DNA from: Algoriphagus chordae
GTDB taxonomy: Bacteria > Bacteroidota > Bacteroidia > Cytophagales > Cyclobacteriaceae
DNA: 64,000 bases
Assembly: GCF_003254055.1 (NCBI RefSeq)
Contig: NZ_QKZT01000013.1
Span: 89,599-153,598, forward strand
Reading direction: 5' to 3'
Positions within the stretch are counted from its first letter, which is position 1. The number at the start of each line of letters is the position of its first letter. A program made the translations under genes and the position numbers. The notes beneath the pieces are model-generated. The model worked only from the letters and a program-made list of their open reading frames with translations, was not told where the DNA came from and made no database searches. Below are positions 43,856-53,024 of the stretch, piece by piece.

Positions 43856-46381
43856 TTACTTTGGATCAAGAATAGCATTTACTCTTTCTAGTGCGTCTTC
43901 CAAGTGAAGTTTAGACATTCTATCTGATGTTCTAGAGATCGCAGATTTTATATCTTTTTGAAGTGTTTTCAATTCACCTCTAGCCATCGGTCTGATGTCT
44001 GACTGTGAAGCGTCGATCTGAGTACCGTAGTATCTTCTTGCTGCAGCAGGGATATTCGGCTCATCAGCAGTCATCAAATCTCCAACACGCTCGATGTAGG
44101 CTCTTTGCAATGCTCTTCTATGCACGTCGATCGTCTTGCCAGCAGGAAGCTCAGACCAGATACCTTTTCTCAGGTCATCAAATAATTCAGTGATTTTATA
44201 CGCTTCATCACCGTTAAGTGCTTCATTTTCGATCACTCTTCCTAGTCTTCCCAAGTCAAATAGGTTGGATAAGGTGCTTGACTGCATACCTCTGATTTTC
44301 TCCAATGCTCCAAAATCTTCTGTTCTAGCTAAGATATCATCTTGCATCATCCATTCTGGCGTCGTGAATAACTCCTTATTCAAGAAAGCTACAGCAGACT
44401 TCTGAATGTCTTTTGCAGTATGTGTATACACAGGAAGATCCTGACCTGCCGCTCTGTAAACCTCAGCCACACCGCCGACATTAGTTCTCACATGACCCAT
44501 ATAACGGTTGAATTGTGTGAATACTTGTCCATACATTTCTCCCAAATCATCGAAATCTTTGTAAGGCTTGCTTGGATCAGCAGTCCATTCCATCAGGTTT
44601 GGCATGATACGCTTCAAGTTGGCAATACCATACTCAGAAGCTTTCATAGAGTTATCTCCCAAATCTTCGCTTTGTGCAGTAGGGTCATATCTATTTCCCT
44701 GACGACCATATCTGTAGACTGGATCACCTTGTTTTTCTAGTATCCACTGATTTAGCGTCATCAACTCATCTTCTGGAGTAGCTGCATCAGGAATCGGTCT
44801 GTAACCCCATGCTACTGCATATTTGTCATACGGACCTACGTTTGGCATAAGGCTTACTCCTTCATCACCTGGCTGGGCGATGTAGTTAAATCGAGCATAA
44901 TCCATGATGGATGGAGCAGTTCCATTTGCTTTGGTAAAGGCTGCATCTCTCAGCATCTCTACTGGATAAGCATGCGAAGAAGCAAAGTTGTGAGGAAGTC
45001 CAAGGGTGTGTCCTACTTCGTGAGAAGAAACAAATTGCACCAATCTACCCATTACTTCATCTTTAAATTGGATGCTTTGTGCTTCTGGGTTGATTGCAGC
45101 TGTTTGGATGAAGAACCAGTTTCTCAATAGGTTCATCACATTGTGGTACCATCCGATATCAGACTCCAAGATTTCACCTGATCGTGGATCAGATACGTGT
45201 GGTCCGTATGCATTTTGAATGTCAGAAGCGAAGTATCTGATTACAGAATATCTAGCATCTTCAGGACTCCAATCTGGATCCTCTTCTTTGGTAGGCGCTA
45301 GCTTAGCAACGATCGCATTTTTGAAACCAGCAGCTTCAAAGGCAACTTGCCAATCTTCCACACCAGCGATGAGATAAGGTATCCATTGCTTTGGAGTAGC
45401 AGGATCGATGTAATAAACGATTTGTTTTTTAGGCTCTACTAATTCTCCAGCCTTGAATTTGGCCATGTCCTCATCCTTCACTTCCAGTCTCCATCTGTCA
45501 AGGAAAGTACGACGTTGCGCTTTTTGAGCATCAGAACCGTAATCCACAATTGATCTGCTAAACCAGCCTACTCGCTGATCTCCTAAACGTTGCTTCATCG
45601 GCTCCTTTGGAAGTAGCAACATAGAAGAGTTCATCTCCAAGGTGATAGATCCTGTTGAGCTATTAGAAGGAGGGGAATTGGCAATGTAAGTCATTACATA
45701 TCTCGACTCGATATTGATCGGATAAGAATGGATATGCTCGATATAAGATCTATCCGAGTCAAGTCTAGTTACTTTATACTGCGTGCGTTGACCTTTAGTA
45801 AGTCCCAATGCTTGAATATCCTTAGTCCACAGATCTGTCGCCTCGATCACTATTCCAGTAGAATCAGTACCGAGGGATTTGATTGCAAACTTATGTAGTA
45901 GCGGCTCCAAATTGGAATTCTTTACCGCCAATGCGATAGGAAGAGAATCTGCAGCGAAATTGTTTACTGAGATAACCTTTAGGTGGATATCGTTGTTGTT
46001 CTTTTCCCAACGAAGCATCAGTGTGTTGGTTCGTTCACCGCCATAACCTAGGCCATCTGCAGTTTTGGCAATGGTGGTGACCATAAGCATGTCCTGACCA
46101 AGAAGGGTGTCAGGAATCTCATAATAATATTTGTCTTCGATCTGGTGAACTTTGAAAAGGCCATCTTTAGATATAGCTTTATCGGTGATCACCTCACTAT
46201 AAGGTTTAGGATCAGAATCCTTTGCTTTTGGTTTGGCTGGTGTAGCCGGTGCAGCTGCTTCTTTTTTGGCATTCTTTTTCTTCTTTTTCTGAGCAAAAGA
46301 ATCCGTAGAATAAAGCATCACACCCATTACGCCGATTATCAGTGTTAATCTTCTAAGTAATTTGGGTAGGGTATTTCTCAT
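43856..46381 (-). CDS. Zinc-dependent metalloprotease of metzincin type (DUF5117/DUF5118-like)
   Basis: Encodes 841 residues from the ATG at 46381; the frame is open 32 codons further upstream, but MRNTLPKLLRRLTLIIGVMG begins a proper signal peptide (cleavage after SFAQ). A Lys/Ala/Pro-rich linker follows. The zinc site HEVGHTLGLPH (residues 454-464) fits HEXXHXXGXXH, with a met-turn candidate (SIMDY) about 40 residues later. The large N-terminal part matches the DUF5118-DUF5117 layout known before such catalytic domains in Bacteroidota. It should be secreted or periplasmic. Its function is proteolysis of unknown targets. Confidence 0.92.
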   Translation of the reverse strand: MRNTLPKLLRRLTLIIGVMGVMLYSTDSFAQKKKKKNAKKEAAAPATPAKPKAKDSDPKPYSEVITDKAISKDGLFKVHQIEDKYYYEIPDTLLGQDMLMVTTIAKTADGLGYGGERTNTLMLRWEKNNNDIHLKVISVNNFAADSLPIALAVKNSNLEPLLHKFAIKSLGTDSTGIVIEATDLWTKDIQALGLTKGQRTQYKVTRLDSDRSYIEHIHSYPINIESRYVMTYIANSPPSNSSTGSITLEMNSSMLLLPKEPMKQRLGDQRVGWFSRSIVDYGSDAQKAQRRTFLDRWRLEVKDEDMAKFKAGELVEPKKQIVYYIDPATPKQWIPYLIAGVEDWQVAFEAAGFKNAIVAKLAPTKEEDPDWSPEDARYSVIRYFASDIQNAYGPHVSDPRSGEILESDIGWYHNVMNLLRNWFFIQTAAINPEAQSIQFKDEVMGRLVQFVSSHEVGHTLGLPHNFASSHAYPVEMLRDAAFTKANGTAPSIMDYARFNYIAQPGDEGVSLMPNVGPYDKYAVAWGYRPIPDAATPEDELMTLNQWILEKQGDPVYRYGRQGNRYDPTAQSEDLGDNSMKASEYGIANLKRIMPNLMEWTADPSKPYKDFDDLGEMYGQVFTQFNRYMGHVRTNVGGVAEVYRAAGQDLPVYTHTAKDIQKSAVAFLNKELFTTPEWMMQDDILARTEDFGALEKIRGMQSSTLSNLFDLGRLGRVIENEALNGDEAYKITELFDDLRKGIWSELPAGKTIDVHRRALQRAYIERVGDLMTADEPNIPAAARRYYGTQIDASQSDIRPMARGELKTLQKDIKSAISRTSDRMSKLHLEDALERVNAILDPK

Positions 46382-46488
46382 AATAATAGTATGGTTAAGA
46401 AATTTGTAAACCGTGAATTTCCTGAATGCATTTTGAAAGATGCGCCATTTTTGATAAGCGGTATATTTATGAAGCAAAAGGTATATCT

Positions 46489-47604
46489 GTGAAGCAAAAG
46501 TACAATACGATAGTAATTGGAGGAGGCTTAGCTGGCCTGATAGCTGCTTATTTACTGACTAAAAATGGGCATGATGTGCTCCTGATCGAAAAGAAGAGCT
46601 ATCCATTTCATAGAGTGTGCGGAGAATATGTTTCCAATGAAGTGCTTGATTTTTTGAATAGGGAAAATCTGATGCCTTCGCAAAATGAGTTGCCTCAAAT
46701 TGAAACATTCCTGTTTTCTGATACTTCTGGGGAAAGTGTTTCTACGCCTTTGGGTTTGGGAGGATTTGGTATTAGTCGCTATGTGTTGGATGAGCATCTT
46801 TATCAAAAAGTATTGGAAAAGGGAGGAGCTGTAAAAACGGGCGAACAAGTAGCCTCAGTTTTATTTGAAGATAAGAAGAATTGTTTTCAATTAGAATTGT
46901 CAGGAGGAGAGCTTTTGACGGCGGATTATGTGATAGGAGCCTTTGGAAAAAGGTCCAGACTAGACAAAACTTTGAAGCGATCTTTTATAGAAAAAAGAAG
47001 TCCTTACATCGGAGTGAAATACCATATTAGGACTGAGTTTGATCGTGGTTCAGTTGCGCTTTACAATTTCGATGGAGGCTACTGCGGGCTGAATGCAATA
47101 GAGGAAGGCAAAGCCAACCTCTGTTATCTAGGCAATCGGGAGCAGCTCAGAACCTATGGCTCAATTGATAAGATGGAGCAAGCAGTCCTTTGGAAAAATC
47201 CAGCACTTAAAAGGATTTTCAGGGATGGTGAGTTTCTCTTCGAAAAGCCTGAAGTAATCAATGAGATAAATTTTGAGCCTAAGAAGCCTGTGGAAGATCA
47301 TATCCTGATGGCGGGAGATTCGGCAGGATTAATTACCCCACTGTGTGGCAATGGAATGGCGATGGCGATACAATCTGGGAAATTGGCAGCGGAGTCAATA
47401 TTGGCGGGAAGGTCAAGAAAAGAAATTGAGTCTAGCTATGAATCTTCTTGGAAATCATTGTTTGAAGGTAGGCTGTGGCTAGGTCGAAATGTTCAGCGAC
47501 TTTTTGGAGGAAAACAGGCTTCTGTTTTCACGAGGAAGTTAATTCAGAATGTGCCTTTCATTGCCAGGCAAATAATTAAAAATACCCATGGCAAGCCTTT
47601 TTAG
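46489..47604 (+). CDS. FAD-dependent oxidoreductase of geranylgeranyl-reductase type
   Basis: Encodes 371 residues from a GTG at 46489 that places the Rossmann motif at the N-terminus (YNTIVIGGGLAGLIAAYLL). An earlier ATG at 46426 is in frame but adds 21 residues that resemble noncoding DNA and would overlap the promoter of the divergent protease gene. Further FAD motifs: VCGEYVSNEVLDFL and GDSAGLITPLCGNGMAMAIQ. The class includes geranylgeranyl reductases and halogenase-like hydroxylases. It opens the polyketide cluster (UbiA, type III PKS, methyltransferase), where it could oxidise or reduce the product. Its stop overlaps the convergent UbiA stop by 4 bp. Confidence 0.85.
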   Translation: MKQKYNTIVIGGGLAGLIAAYLLTKNGHDVLLIEKKSYPFHRVCGEYVSNEVLDFLNRENLMPSQNELPQIETFLFSDTSGESVSTPLGLGGFGISRYVLDEHLYQKVLEKGGAVKTGEQVASVLFEDKKNCFQLELSGGELLTADYVIGAFGKRSRLDKTLKRSFIEKRSPYIGVKYHIRTEFDRGSVALYNFDGGYCGLNAIEEGKANLCYLGNREQLRTYGSIDKMEQAVLWKNPALKRIFRDGEFLFEKPEVINEINFEPKKPVEDHILMAGDSAGLITPLCGNGMAMAIQSGKLAAESILAGRSRKEIESSYESSWKSLFEGRLWLGRNVQRLFGGKQASVFTRKLIQNVPFIARQIIKNTHGKPF

Positions 47605-48497
47605 TACCCTAAGGCCTGAAGAATTTGTGTGTTTTCTAGGAAGTAGTAAATGAAGAAAGCATTGAGGGCTAGCGCAGAGAAATAGTTCATTCCCATTGCC
47701 CAATTGTAATTCGCATATTTTATAGGATTGAGTCGGATAAAGTTGAACCAAGTAAGAAAGTAGAGCATTATCGGAGTCATCGCAGCCAGGTAAACCCATA
47801 GAATTTGGGTTTGATTTCGATCCAAGAAAAACCAGGCGAAAGCAGCTCCAGTTATCATAAAAATCGAAGACGAAAAGAGAAATGTTCCTTTGATTCCTAA
47901 GGCTAAACTCAAGGTTCGATCACCTCGTCGACTATCTTCTTTATGCTGGTAAACCTGCGTAAGTGGATAGTTTCCCCAAAGCATCAAGCTTGTCAAAAGC
48001 CCAGGGATAAATACATGAGGCTTGTATAGAACTTCCCAGCTCAATTTACTCAGGCCAGCATAAGCCATTGCAAAGGTGAAATATCCTTGAAATAAACCGG
48101 CAATAAACCAGCTGAGCCAAGGGTATTTTTTGATGCGGATCCAGGGATGAGAATAGGCCATGCTCACCAGTCCATAAATCAGCAGCATCAATGCAAAACT
48201 GAAATTGATAGTTGCTCCAATACCAATCGCGATCAGAAAGAAAACCAGCGAAATCCAATAGAGATCCTTGGTCACTTTTGGAGGATGCTTCAGTCCACCT
48301 ATACTTTCTTCATCCTTATCGAAATAACTATTGTAGCCATTACTCGAAGGGTATAGGAAAAGATGCAGCGCTACAAAAACCCACAATATCCTGGACTCAT
48401 TGTGATTGGGAGTAAGTGCCAGTGCAAAGAAAAACACCGGCATCAAGAAGAGCGAAAAAGGAATTCGAAGATGCTTAAGACTGGAAATGGAAATCAT
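47601..48497 (-). CDS. UbiA-family prenyltransferase
   Basis: Encodes 298 residues from the ATG at 48497, the normal family length; a TTG upstream would add 26 residues. About eight membrane helices are visible. The Mg-binding prenyl-diphosphate motif is NGYNSYFDKDEESIGG near residue 55 (NxxxDxxxD form), and the second acidic loop appears as YQHKEDSRRGDRTLSL. UbiA enzymes attach a prenyl chain to an aromatic ring. Its place beside a type III PKS suggests that the acceptor is the ring made by that enzyme. It is transcribed opposite to its neighbours. Confidence 0.85.
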   Translation of the reverse strand: MISISSLKHLRIPFSLFLMPVFFFALALTPNHNESRILWVFVALHLFLYPSSNGYNSYFDKDEESIGGLKHPPKVTKDLYWISLVFFLIAIGIGATINFSFALMLLIYGLVSMAYSHPWIRIKKYPWLSWFIAGLFQGYFTFAMAYAGLSKLSWEVLYKPHVFIPGLLTSLMLWGNYPLTQVYQHKEDSRRGDRTLSLALGIKGTFLFSSSIFMITGAAFAWFFLDRNQTQILWVYLAAMTPIMLYFLTWFNFIRLNPIKYANYNWAMGMNYFSALALNAFFIYYFLENTQILQALGY

Positions 48498-48698
48498 ATC
48501 GTAAATCAAGTTGGCTATATAACTATTTCCTCTGCGGCTAGTTACACTGCAAGCTCCCAATTTAGAAATATTCAAGTAACTTGATCTAATGAACTTAGTA
48601 ATGGAAGAAACATTTCGGCATCCTTTTAGAATGAATAATCCTATGACCCTACATCAAAACAGAATGGTAGAGAATTCATTGAACCCAAATTTCTTTCT

Positions 48699-49778
48699 AT
48701 GAGCACCAGTATAGTAAGTATTGGCTTAGCAAATCCTGGAAAAGCTATTGATCAGTCTGCGATAGCCAGTTTTATGCATAAAGCACATCAATTGGATGAG
48801 TTGGATGCGCGAAAGTTGGGGTTTTTGTATAGGAAATCTGGGATTTCTACACGCTATTCTGTGTTGGATGATTTTGAGAAGACTGATCCAGAAGACTTTA
48901 CTTTTTTTCCGAAGACAAAAGATTTTGAGCCATTTCCTGGTACTAAGGCTAGAATGGAGGTTTTTCGACAAACAGCTCCTCAACTCTGCGAAGACGCCGT
49001 AACTAATTGCCTCTCTAAAACTTCCATAAATCCATCAGAAATTACTCATTTGATTTTGGTTTCCTGTACAGGAATGGTGGCCCCTGGAGTTGAATTGGAC
49101 TTAATGAAGAGACTAGGCTTGGATGATAGCATAGAGCGTTATTGTGTTCATTTCATGGGATGCTATGCAGCATTTACAGGATTGAAATTGGCGGATAAAA
49201 TTGTCAGAGCTGAGCCTGAAGCCAAAGTTATGCTAGTATCGGTGGAATTGTGCACCCTGCATTTTCAGAAGTCATATGTGGAGGATAACATTCTCGCCAA
49301 TTCGCTTTTTGGCGATGGCGCCGCTGCAGCGCTTGTGATGAATTCGGAATCTGGGCTGAAAATCAAATCCTATCTCAGTCAGGTTCTTCGAGAAGGAGAG
49401 GGGGATATGGCTTGGGGAATAGGAGATTTTGGGTTTGAAATGCGGCTGAGTAAATACATTCCTACACTTTTGGATCAGGGAATACAGCAATTGAAAGCTG
49501 TTTTTGAGCAAGAATTTAAGTTATCCACAGTCGATAACTTCGCAATTCATCCTGGGGGAAAGCAGATTCTTCAAAAGGTACAGGAGGCTTTTGGCCTGCC
49601 CGAATCAGTAAATGAGCATGCCAAGGAAGTCCTAAGTCAATTTGGGAATATGTCTTCTGCGACTATACTTTTTGTGCTAGAGAGAATGATGCGTGATAAG
49701 GAGATTCAGGGTGAAATTATTTCCATGGGTTTTGGACCAGGATTGACCTTGGAAACTATATTACTCGAAAAACAATGA
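48699..49778 (+). CDS. Type III polyketide synthase (chalcone synthase-like)
   Basis: Encodes 359 residues with the thiolase-fold catalytic triad of the family: Cys155 (HFMGCYAAF), His284 (FAIHPGGKQIL) and Asn317 (FGNMSSATILFVL). It condenses acyl-CoA starters with malonyl-CoA to make small aromatic or pyrone polyketides in the cytoplasm. The product cannot be read from sequence, but bacterial relatives often make alkylresorcinols, alkylpyrones or phloroglucinols. The start codon of the next gene, a methyltransferase, overlaps its stop (ATGA), giving a coupled PKS-methyltransferase unit. Confidence 0.93.
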   Translation: MSTSIVSIGLANPGKAIDQSAIASFMHKAHQLDELDARKLGFLYRKSGISTRYSVLDDFEKTDPEDFTFFPKTKDFEPFPGTKARMEVFRQTAPQLCEDAVTNCLSKTSINPSEITHLILVSCTGMVAPGVELDLMKRLGLDDSIERYCVHFMGCYAAFTGLKLADKIVRAEPEAKVMLVSVELCTLHFQKSYVEDNILANSLFGDGAAAALVMNSESGLKIKSYLSQVLREGEGDMAWGIGDFGFEMRLSKYIPTLLDQGIQQLKAVFEQEFKLSTVDNFAIHPGGKQILQKVQEAFGLPESVNEHAKEVLSQFGNMSSATILFVLERMMRDKEIQGEIISMGFGPGLTLETILLEKQ

Positions 49779-50479
49779 GCATTTTTGCACAGCGAAGTGA
49801 AGAGAAAGAGCTGATGGATGATCTCAATTGCTCTGGCGAGGAATTGAATCAAACGCTGCGCGAGCTAAAAACCATCAATCGCTGGCTCGGTGGGAATTAT
49901 GTAACGACCTCTGGCTTAGCCAAAATCTTCAGCAAATTTCCACAAGCCGAGTATACTATTGCGGACATAGGCTGTGGCGGTGGTGATATGATCAGAGTTA
50001 TGGCTGACTGGGCAAAAAGTCAGGAAAAACATCTTAACTTTGTAGGAATAGATGCCAACAGGAACATTATTGACCTAGCGGCAATTAGATTGGCTGACCT
50101 AGCCAAGGTCAGCTGGAGAGTTCAGAATGTTTTTGAAGCAGAATTCTCCGAAGAAAAAGTAGATATTTCTACTTGCACGCTCTTTACACATCATTTTACA
50201 GACAGCGAATTAGTCGGGCTATTGAAGTCGCTCAAAGCCAAATCCCGACTGGGAATTGTGATCAACGATCTCCATCGGCATTGGATTGCATACTATAGCA
50301 TCAAATTACTTACTCGTCTTTTTAGTAAATCAGAAATGGTGCAAAACGATGCGCCTCTGTCAGTACTAAGGAGTTTTTCTAGAACTGATTGGGAGAGGAT
50401 TTTGAACAAAGCAGGAATAAAAGATTTTACAATTTCTTGGAACTGGGCTTTTCGCTGGCAAGTGAATATTTTAATTTAG
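49775..50479 (+). CDS. SAM methyltransferase of the PKS cluster
   Basis: Encodes 234 residues. The SAM-binding motif is IADIGCGGGDMIRVMADW near residue 70, followed by FVGIDANRNIIDLAAIR, the usual acidic ribose contact. It is translationally coupled to the type III PKS by a 4-bp overlap, so the polyketide or its prenylated form is the most likely substrate. O- or C-methylation cannot be told apart by eye. The next gene, an MscS channel, lies 29 bp downstream on the same strand, but it looks unrelated in role. Confidence 0.85.
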   Translation: MSIFAQRSEEKELMDDLNCSGEELNQTLRELKTINRWLGGNYVTTSGLAKIFSKFPQAEYTIADIGCGGGDMIRVMADWAKSQEKHLNFVGIDANRNIIDLAAIRLADLAKVSWRVQNVFEAEFSEEKVDISTCTLFTHHFTDSELVGLLKSLKAKSRLGIVINDLHRHWIAYYSIKLLTRLFSKSEMVQNDAPLSVLRSFSRTDWERILNKAGIKDFTISWNWAFRWQVNILI

Positions 50480-50508
50480 CAAATCATCAACCAAAAAAAT
50501 AAGTTAAT

Positions 50509-51378
50509 ATGGAAGACTTTGGATTATCTCAGGAGACAACGGACGCACTTTATGCTCAAGGAATAGGCATAGGAGTAGAGATTGTTCTCAGACTCATCGG
50601 TGCTGTAATTTTTTACTTTATAGCGAAGTTTATCGTTAAGAAGCTTCTGAAAGGGTTAAAGAATTTTTTGGAGCGCAGGGATGACACTCCTTCGCTTAAT
50701 GAATTTCTATTTGGCTTCGCCAAATTAGCACTTTACGCTGTACTGTTTGTAGGCGTTCTTATGATTCTAGGTGTACCAGGTAGTTCTTTCTTAGCGGTCT
50801 TTGGAGCTGCAGGTTTGGCTATTGGTTTGGCCTTGCAAGGTTCACTTTCCAATTTTGCAGGAGGTCTGTTGATATTAGCCTTTAAGCCTTTCAAAGTAGG
50901 TCATGTGGTAGTGGCTCAAGGCCATACAGGCGTGGTTTCCAAGGTGAAAATTCTTTACACTCACTTGATGACCTTTGATAATCAGGAAGTAATTATCCCG
51001 AATGGTAATTTGGCCAACTCGGATGTGATCAATATGAGTACCCAAGAAACCAGAAGAGCTGAGCTTAAAGTTGGTGTAGCATATGGTACTAATATTAAAG
51101 AAGCTAAAGAGATCATCTTGAATATCTTTAATAATGACGCTAGAGTATTAAAAGATCCAGCACCATTTGTTGCCTTGCAAAATTTCGGAGATAGTTCTCT
51201 TGATATTGTAGTAAGAGTTTGGGCAAAATCAGCTGATATGTGGCCGGTGTATTTTGATGGAATGGAAGCGATTAACTCCGAGTTTGAGAAGCATGACATT
51301 GAAATTCCTTTCCCACAACGCGTTGTTCATCAGATCAAAGAAAAAGCAGCGGAAGAACAAGAAGATTCAAAATCTTAA
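50509..51378 (+). CDS. MscS-family mechanosensitive channel
   Basis: Encodes 289 residues with three N-terminal helices (about 20-110). The pore-lining helix is visible as AVFGAAGLAIGLALQGSLSN near residue 98, followed by the beta domain (HVVVAQGHTGVVSKVKILYT, then QEVIIPNGNLANSDVINMS), as in E. coli MscS. The length matches the small MscS class. It opens under membrane tension to release solutes after osmotic downshock. It ends at a strong hairpin. Confidence 0.94.
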   Translation: MEDFGLSQETTDALYAQGIGIGVEIVLRLIGAVIFYFIAKFIVKKLLKGLKNFLERRDDTPSLNEFLFGFAKLALYAVLFVGVLMILGVPGSSFLAVFGAAGLAIGLALQGSLSNFAGGLLILAFKPFKVGHVVVAQGHTGVVSKVKILYTHLMTFDNQEVIIPNGNLANSDVINMSTQETRRAELKVGVAYGTNIKEAKEIILNIFNNDARVLKDPAPFVALQNFGDSSLDIVVRVWAKSADMWPVYFDGMEAINSEFEKHDIEIPFPQRVVHQIKEKAAEEQEDSKS

Positions 51379-51393
51379 GGAAGATTCTTACCC

Positions 51394-51425
51394 AAAAAAG
51401 GCGATCAATTTTGATCGCCTTTTTG
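51394..51425 (+). terminator. Terminator after the MscS gene
   Basis: Stem GGCGATCAA / TTGATCGCC (51400-51408 with 51411-51419) extended by A/T pairs on both sides, 2-nt apparent loop, then T residues. It lies between convergent genes and may serve both. Confidence 0.8.
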
Positions 51426-51428
51426 CAT

Positions 51429-52106
51429 TTAGAACTTTTTGATAATCTCGTCCAGGGATTTTCTGTGTATATCTGGCACATAAGTTTCAGCCTTGGGATA
51501 ACCTACAGGTATCAATAGATAGGGTTTCTCATTAAATGGCCTAGCCAATATTTCACTTAGAAAATTCATTGGGCTTGGGGTATGTGTGACGGCTGTCAAA
51601 CCAGCTTGATGAATCGCTGCTATAAGAAATCCACAGGCAATACCCACAGATTCATTGACATAATAATGCTGGATTTTTTCGCCATTTTCCATGCCATAGG
51701 ATTGCTTGAAAACTACAATCAAATAAGGAGCTTCTTCCAAAAATGGTTTTTCCCAAGTAGTACCAAGAGGCTTCAGATCTGCTTTCCAATGTTCAGGCAT
51801 ACGCGTAGCATAGCTGATTTTCTCCTCTTCCTCGGCTGCATCTCTGATTTTTTTTTTGATGCTGGGATCTGAAATCAGACAAAAAGTCCAAGGTTGCTTG
51901 TGCGCTCCAGAAGGCGCGGTACTCGCTGTAAGGATGATATTTTCCAGTACTTCTAAGGGGACAGACCTAGTGTCAAATTCCCGTACGGTACGTCTTTGAT
52001 CCAATTCCTGATAAAACTGCTCAGAGCGAAGGATCATTTCTTCAGGGCTAAGTTGTGGTCGTTCGTAACGAACATGTTCAAAACCCTCAATTTTTTTCTT
52101 TTCCAT
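51429..52106 (-). CDS. Nitroreductase-family FMN oxidoreductase
   Basis: Encodes 225 residues from the ATG at 52106; a TTG two codons upstream is open. Motifs of the family: ELDQRRTVREFDTRSVPLE (FMN phosphate contact), ILTASTAPSGAHKQPWTFC near residue 70, and the C-terminal PYLLIPVGYPKAETYVPD. Such cytoplasmic flavoproteins reduce nitroaromatics, quinones or dehalogenate iodotyrosine-like substrates; the PSGAHKQPW motif is usual for the iodotyrosine-deiodinase-like branch, but I would not commit to that substrate. It lies 57 bp downstream of a lipoprotein gene and its start is only 6 bp past a terminator hairpin. Confidence 0.88.
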   Translation of the reverse strand: MEKKKIEGFEHVRYERPQLSPEEMILRSEQFYQELDQRRTVREFDTRSVPLEVLENIILTASTAPSGAHKQPWTFCLISDPSIKKKIRDAAEEEEKISYATRMPEHWKADLKPLGTTWEKPFLEEAPYLIVVFKQSYGMENGEKIQHYYVNESVGIACGFLIAAIHQAGLTAVTHTPSPMNFLSEILARPFNEKPYLLIPVGYPKAETYVPDIHRKSLDEIIKKF

Positions 52107-52111
52107 AAACA

Positions 52112-52141
52112 AAAACGGCTACCTCGAAAGATAGCCGTTTT
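52112..52141 (-). terminator. Hairpin terminator abutting the nitroreductase start
   Basis: Ten-pair stem AAAACGGCTA / TAGCCGTTTT with a 10-nt loop. On the minus strand it follows the lipoprotein gene by 21 bp and ends with five T residues, 6 bp before the nitroreductase ATG. Either the nitroreductase depends on read-through, or its promoter lies within this hairpin. Confidence 0.75.
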
Positions 52142-52162
52142 GATGTTAGAATTGAAAAGGAA

Positions 52163-52996
52163 TTAGTCTAGTGTGACTTCTTTTGATCCGGTTGGATAGT
52201 TGATGGTTGCCATTTTATCACATGCACCGTCACCGTAGTCCACAGTCAATTCAATTCCTCCATAAAGAAATTTTAAAATTCCTGAGGTAGGAACCGTTAC
52301 TCCAGATTCCAAGCAGCTTTTTGTGTAATGTAAAGCTTCAGAAACTGAGGTAGTGTATTCAGTACCGATTCTACTTGTGCCTTCAGCAGTTCCTGTAATA
52401 GAAGCTTCATATTCTCCTTGAGTTCCTAGTTTGATTACACGTAGCTGGTCACTAGTTATTGTAACGAATGTATCGTCAGACCAAGTGATTTTTCCGTTTT
52501 GGATTTGGACTTCCAGATTGATCGTGTTGGACGAGATATCGACTCCCTTGTTAGTAAGTACTCTGGCCCCTTCTACTTTCATTCCGTTGACCTCATAGCC
52601 ATCAAAAGTGGTAGTGATCATAGCTCCAGTGAGCAGGAGGTTGCCAGTGTATTGCAACATGACGATCCCTTTTCTAGTTACGCCACCTGTACTCGTGCAG
52701 CCATCTCCAAAATCAACTCTGATCATTTTTTCAGCTTCATCAATAGATATCAAAGCGCCATCGCAAAGATTTCCACCTGGGAGATCTACAGAGGTTCTTG
52801 CACTGAGACCGGCATTGCTAAGTACGGAAAGTGTAAGATTATCCAAATCTTCAAATGCTATGTTGACTTGAGTGTCATCTTCTATTACTGAGAGATTTGG
52901 AACAGGAGGCGCATCATCCATACTATCGCAGCTAAAGAAAATCATGCTGCCGATGACCAAAAGAAATAAGACTGAGGGGTTAAATGTGTTTTTCAT
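52163..52996 (-). CDS. Surface lipoprotein of unknown function
   Basis: Encodes 277 residues from the ATG at 52996; the frame is open for 37 codons further upstream, but those codons overlap the small peptide gene and lack a signal sequence. The lipoprotein signal is FLLVIGSMIFFSCDSMDDAP with the cysteine near residue 22. The mature part is beta-rich, with two related segments that each hold an acidic Gly motif (VDFGDGCTSTGGVTRKGIV and VDYGDGACDKMA) and four cysteines. No family is recognised. It is 28 bp downstream of the small GCVGG peptide gene, in the same operon. Confidence 0.75.
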   Translation of the reverse strand: MKNTFNPSVLFLLVIGSMIFFSCDSMDDAPPVPNLSVIEDDTQVNIAFEDLDNLTLSVLSNAGLSARTSVDLPGGNLCDGALISIDEAEKMIRVDFGDGCTSTGGVTRKGIVMLQYTGNLLLTGAMITTTFDGYEVNGMKVEGARVLTNKGVDISSNTINLEVQIQNGKITWSDDTFVTITSDQLRVIKLGTQGEYEASITGTAEGTSRIGTEYTTSVSEALHYTKSCLESGVTVPTSGILKFLYGGIELTVDYGDGACDKMATINYPTGSKEVTLD

Positions 52997-53024
52997 GTGG
53001 GTAAGAATTGGTAAAAAGGTAATT

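Noticed and set aside
44005..44405. Plus-strand frames of 62-89 residues inside the metzincin-like protease gene
   Set aside because: Lie antisense to a well-supported 841-residue coding region; they have no motif and no start context.
52499..52891. 130-residue plus-strand frame
   Set aside because: Antisense shadow of the lipoprotein gene at 52163-52996; composition and cysteine pattern look like reverse-read coding sequence.
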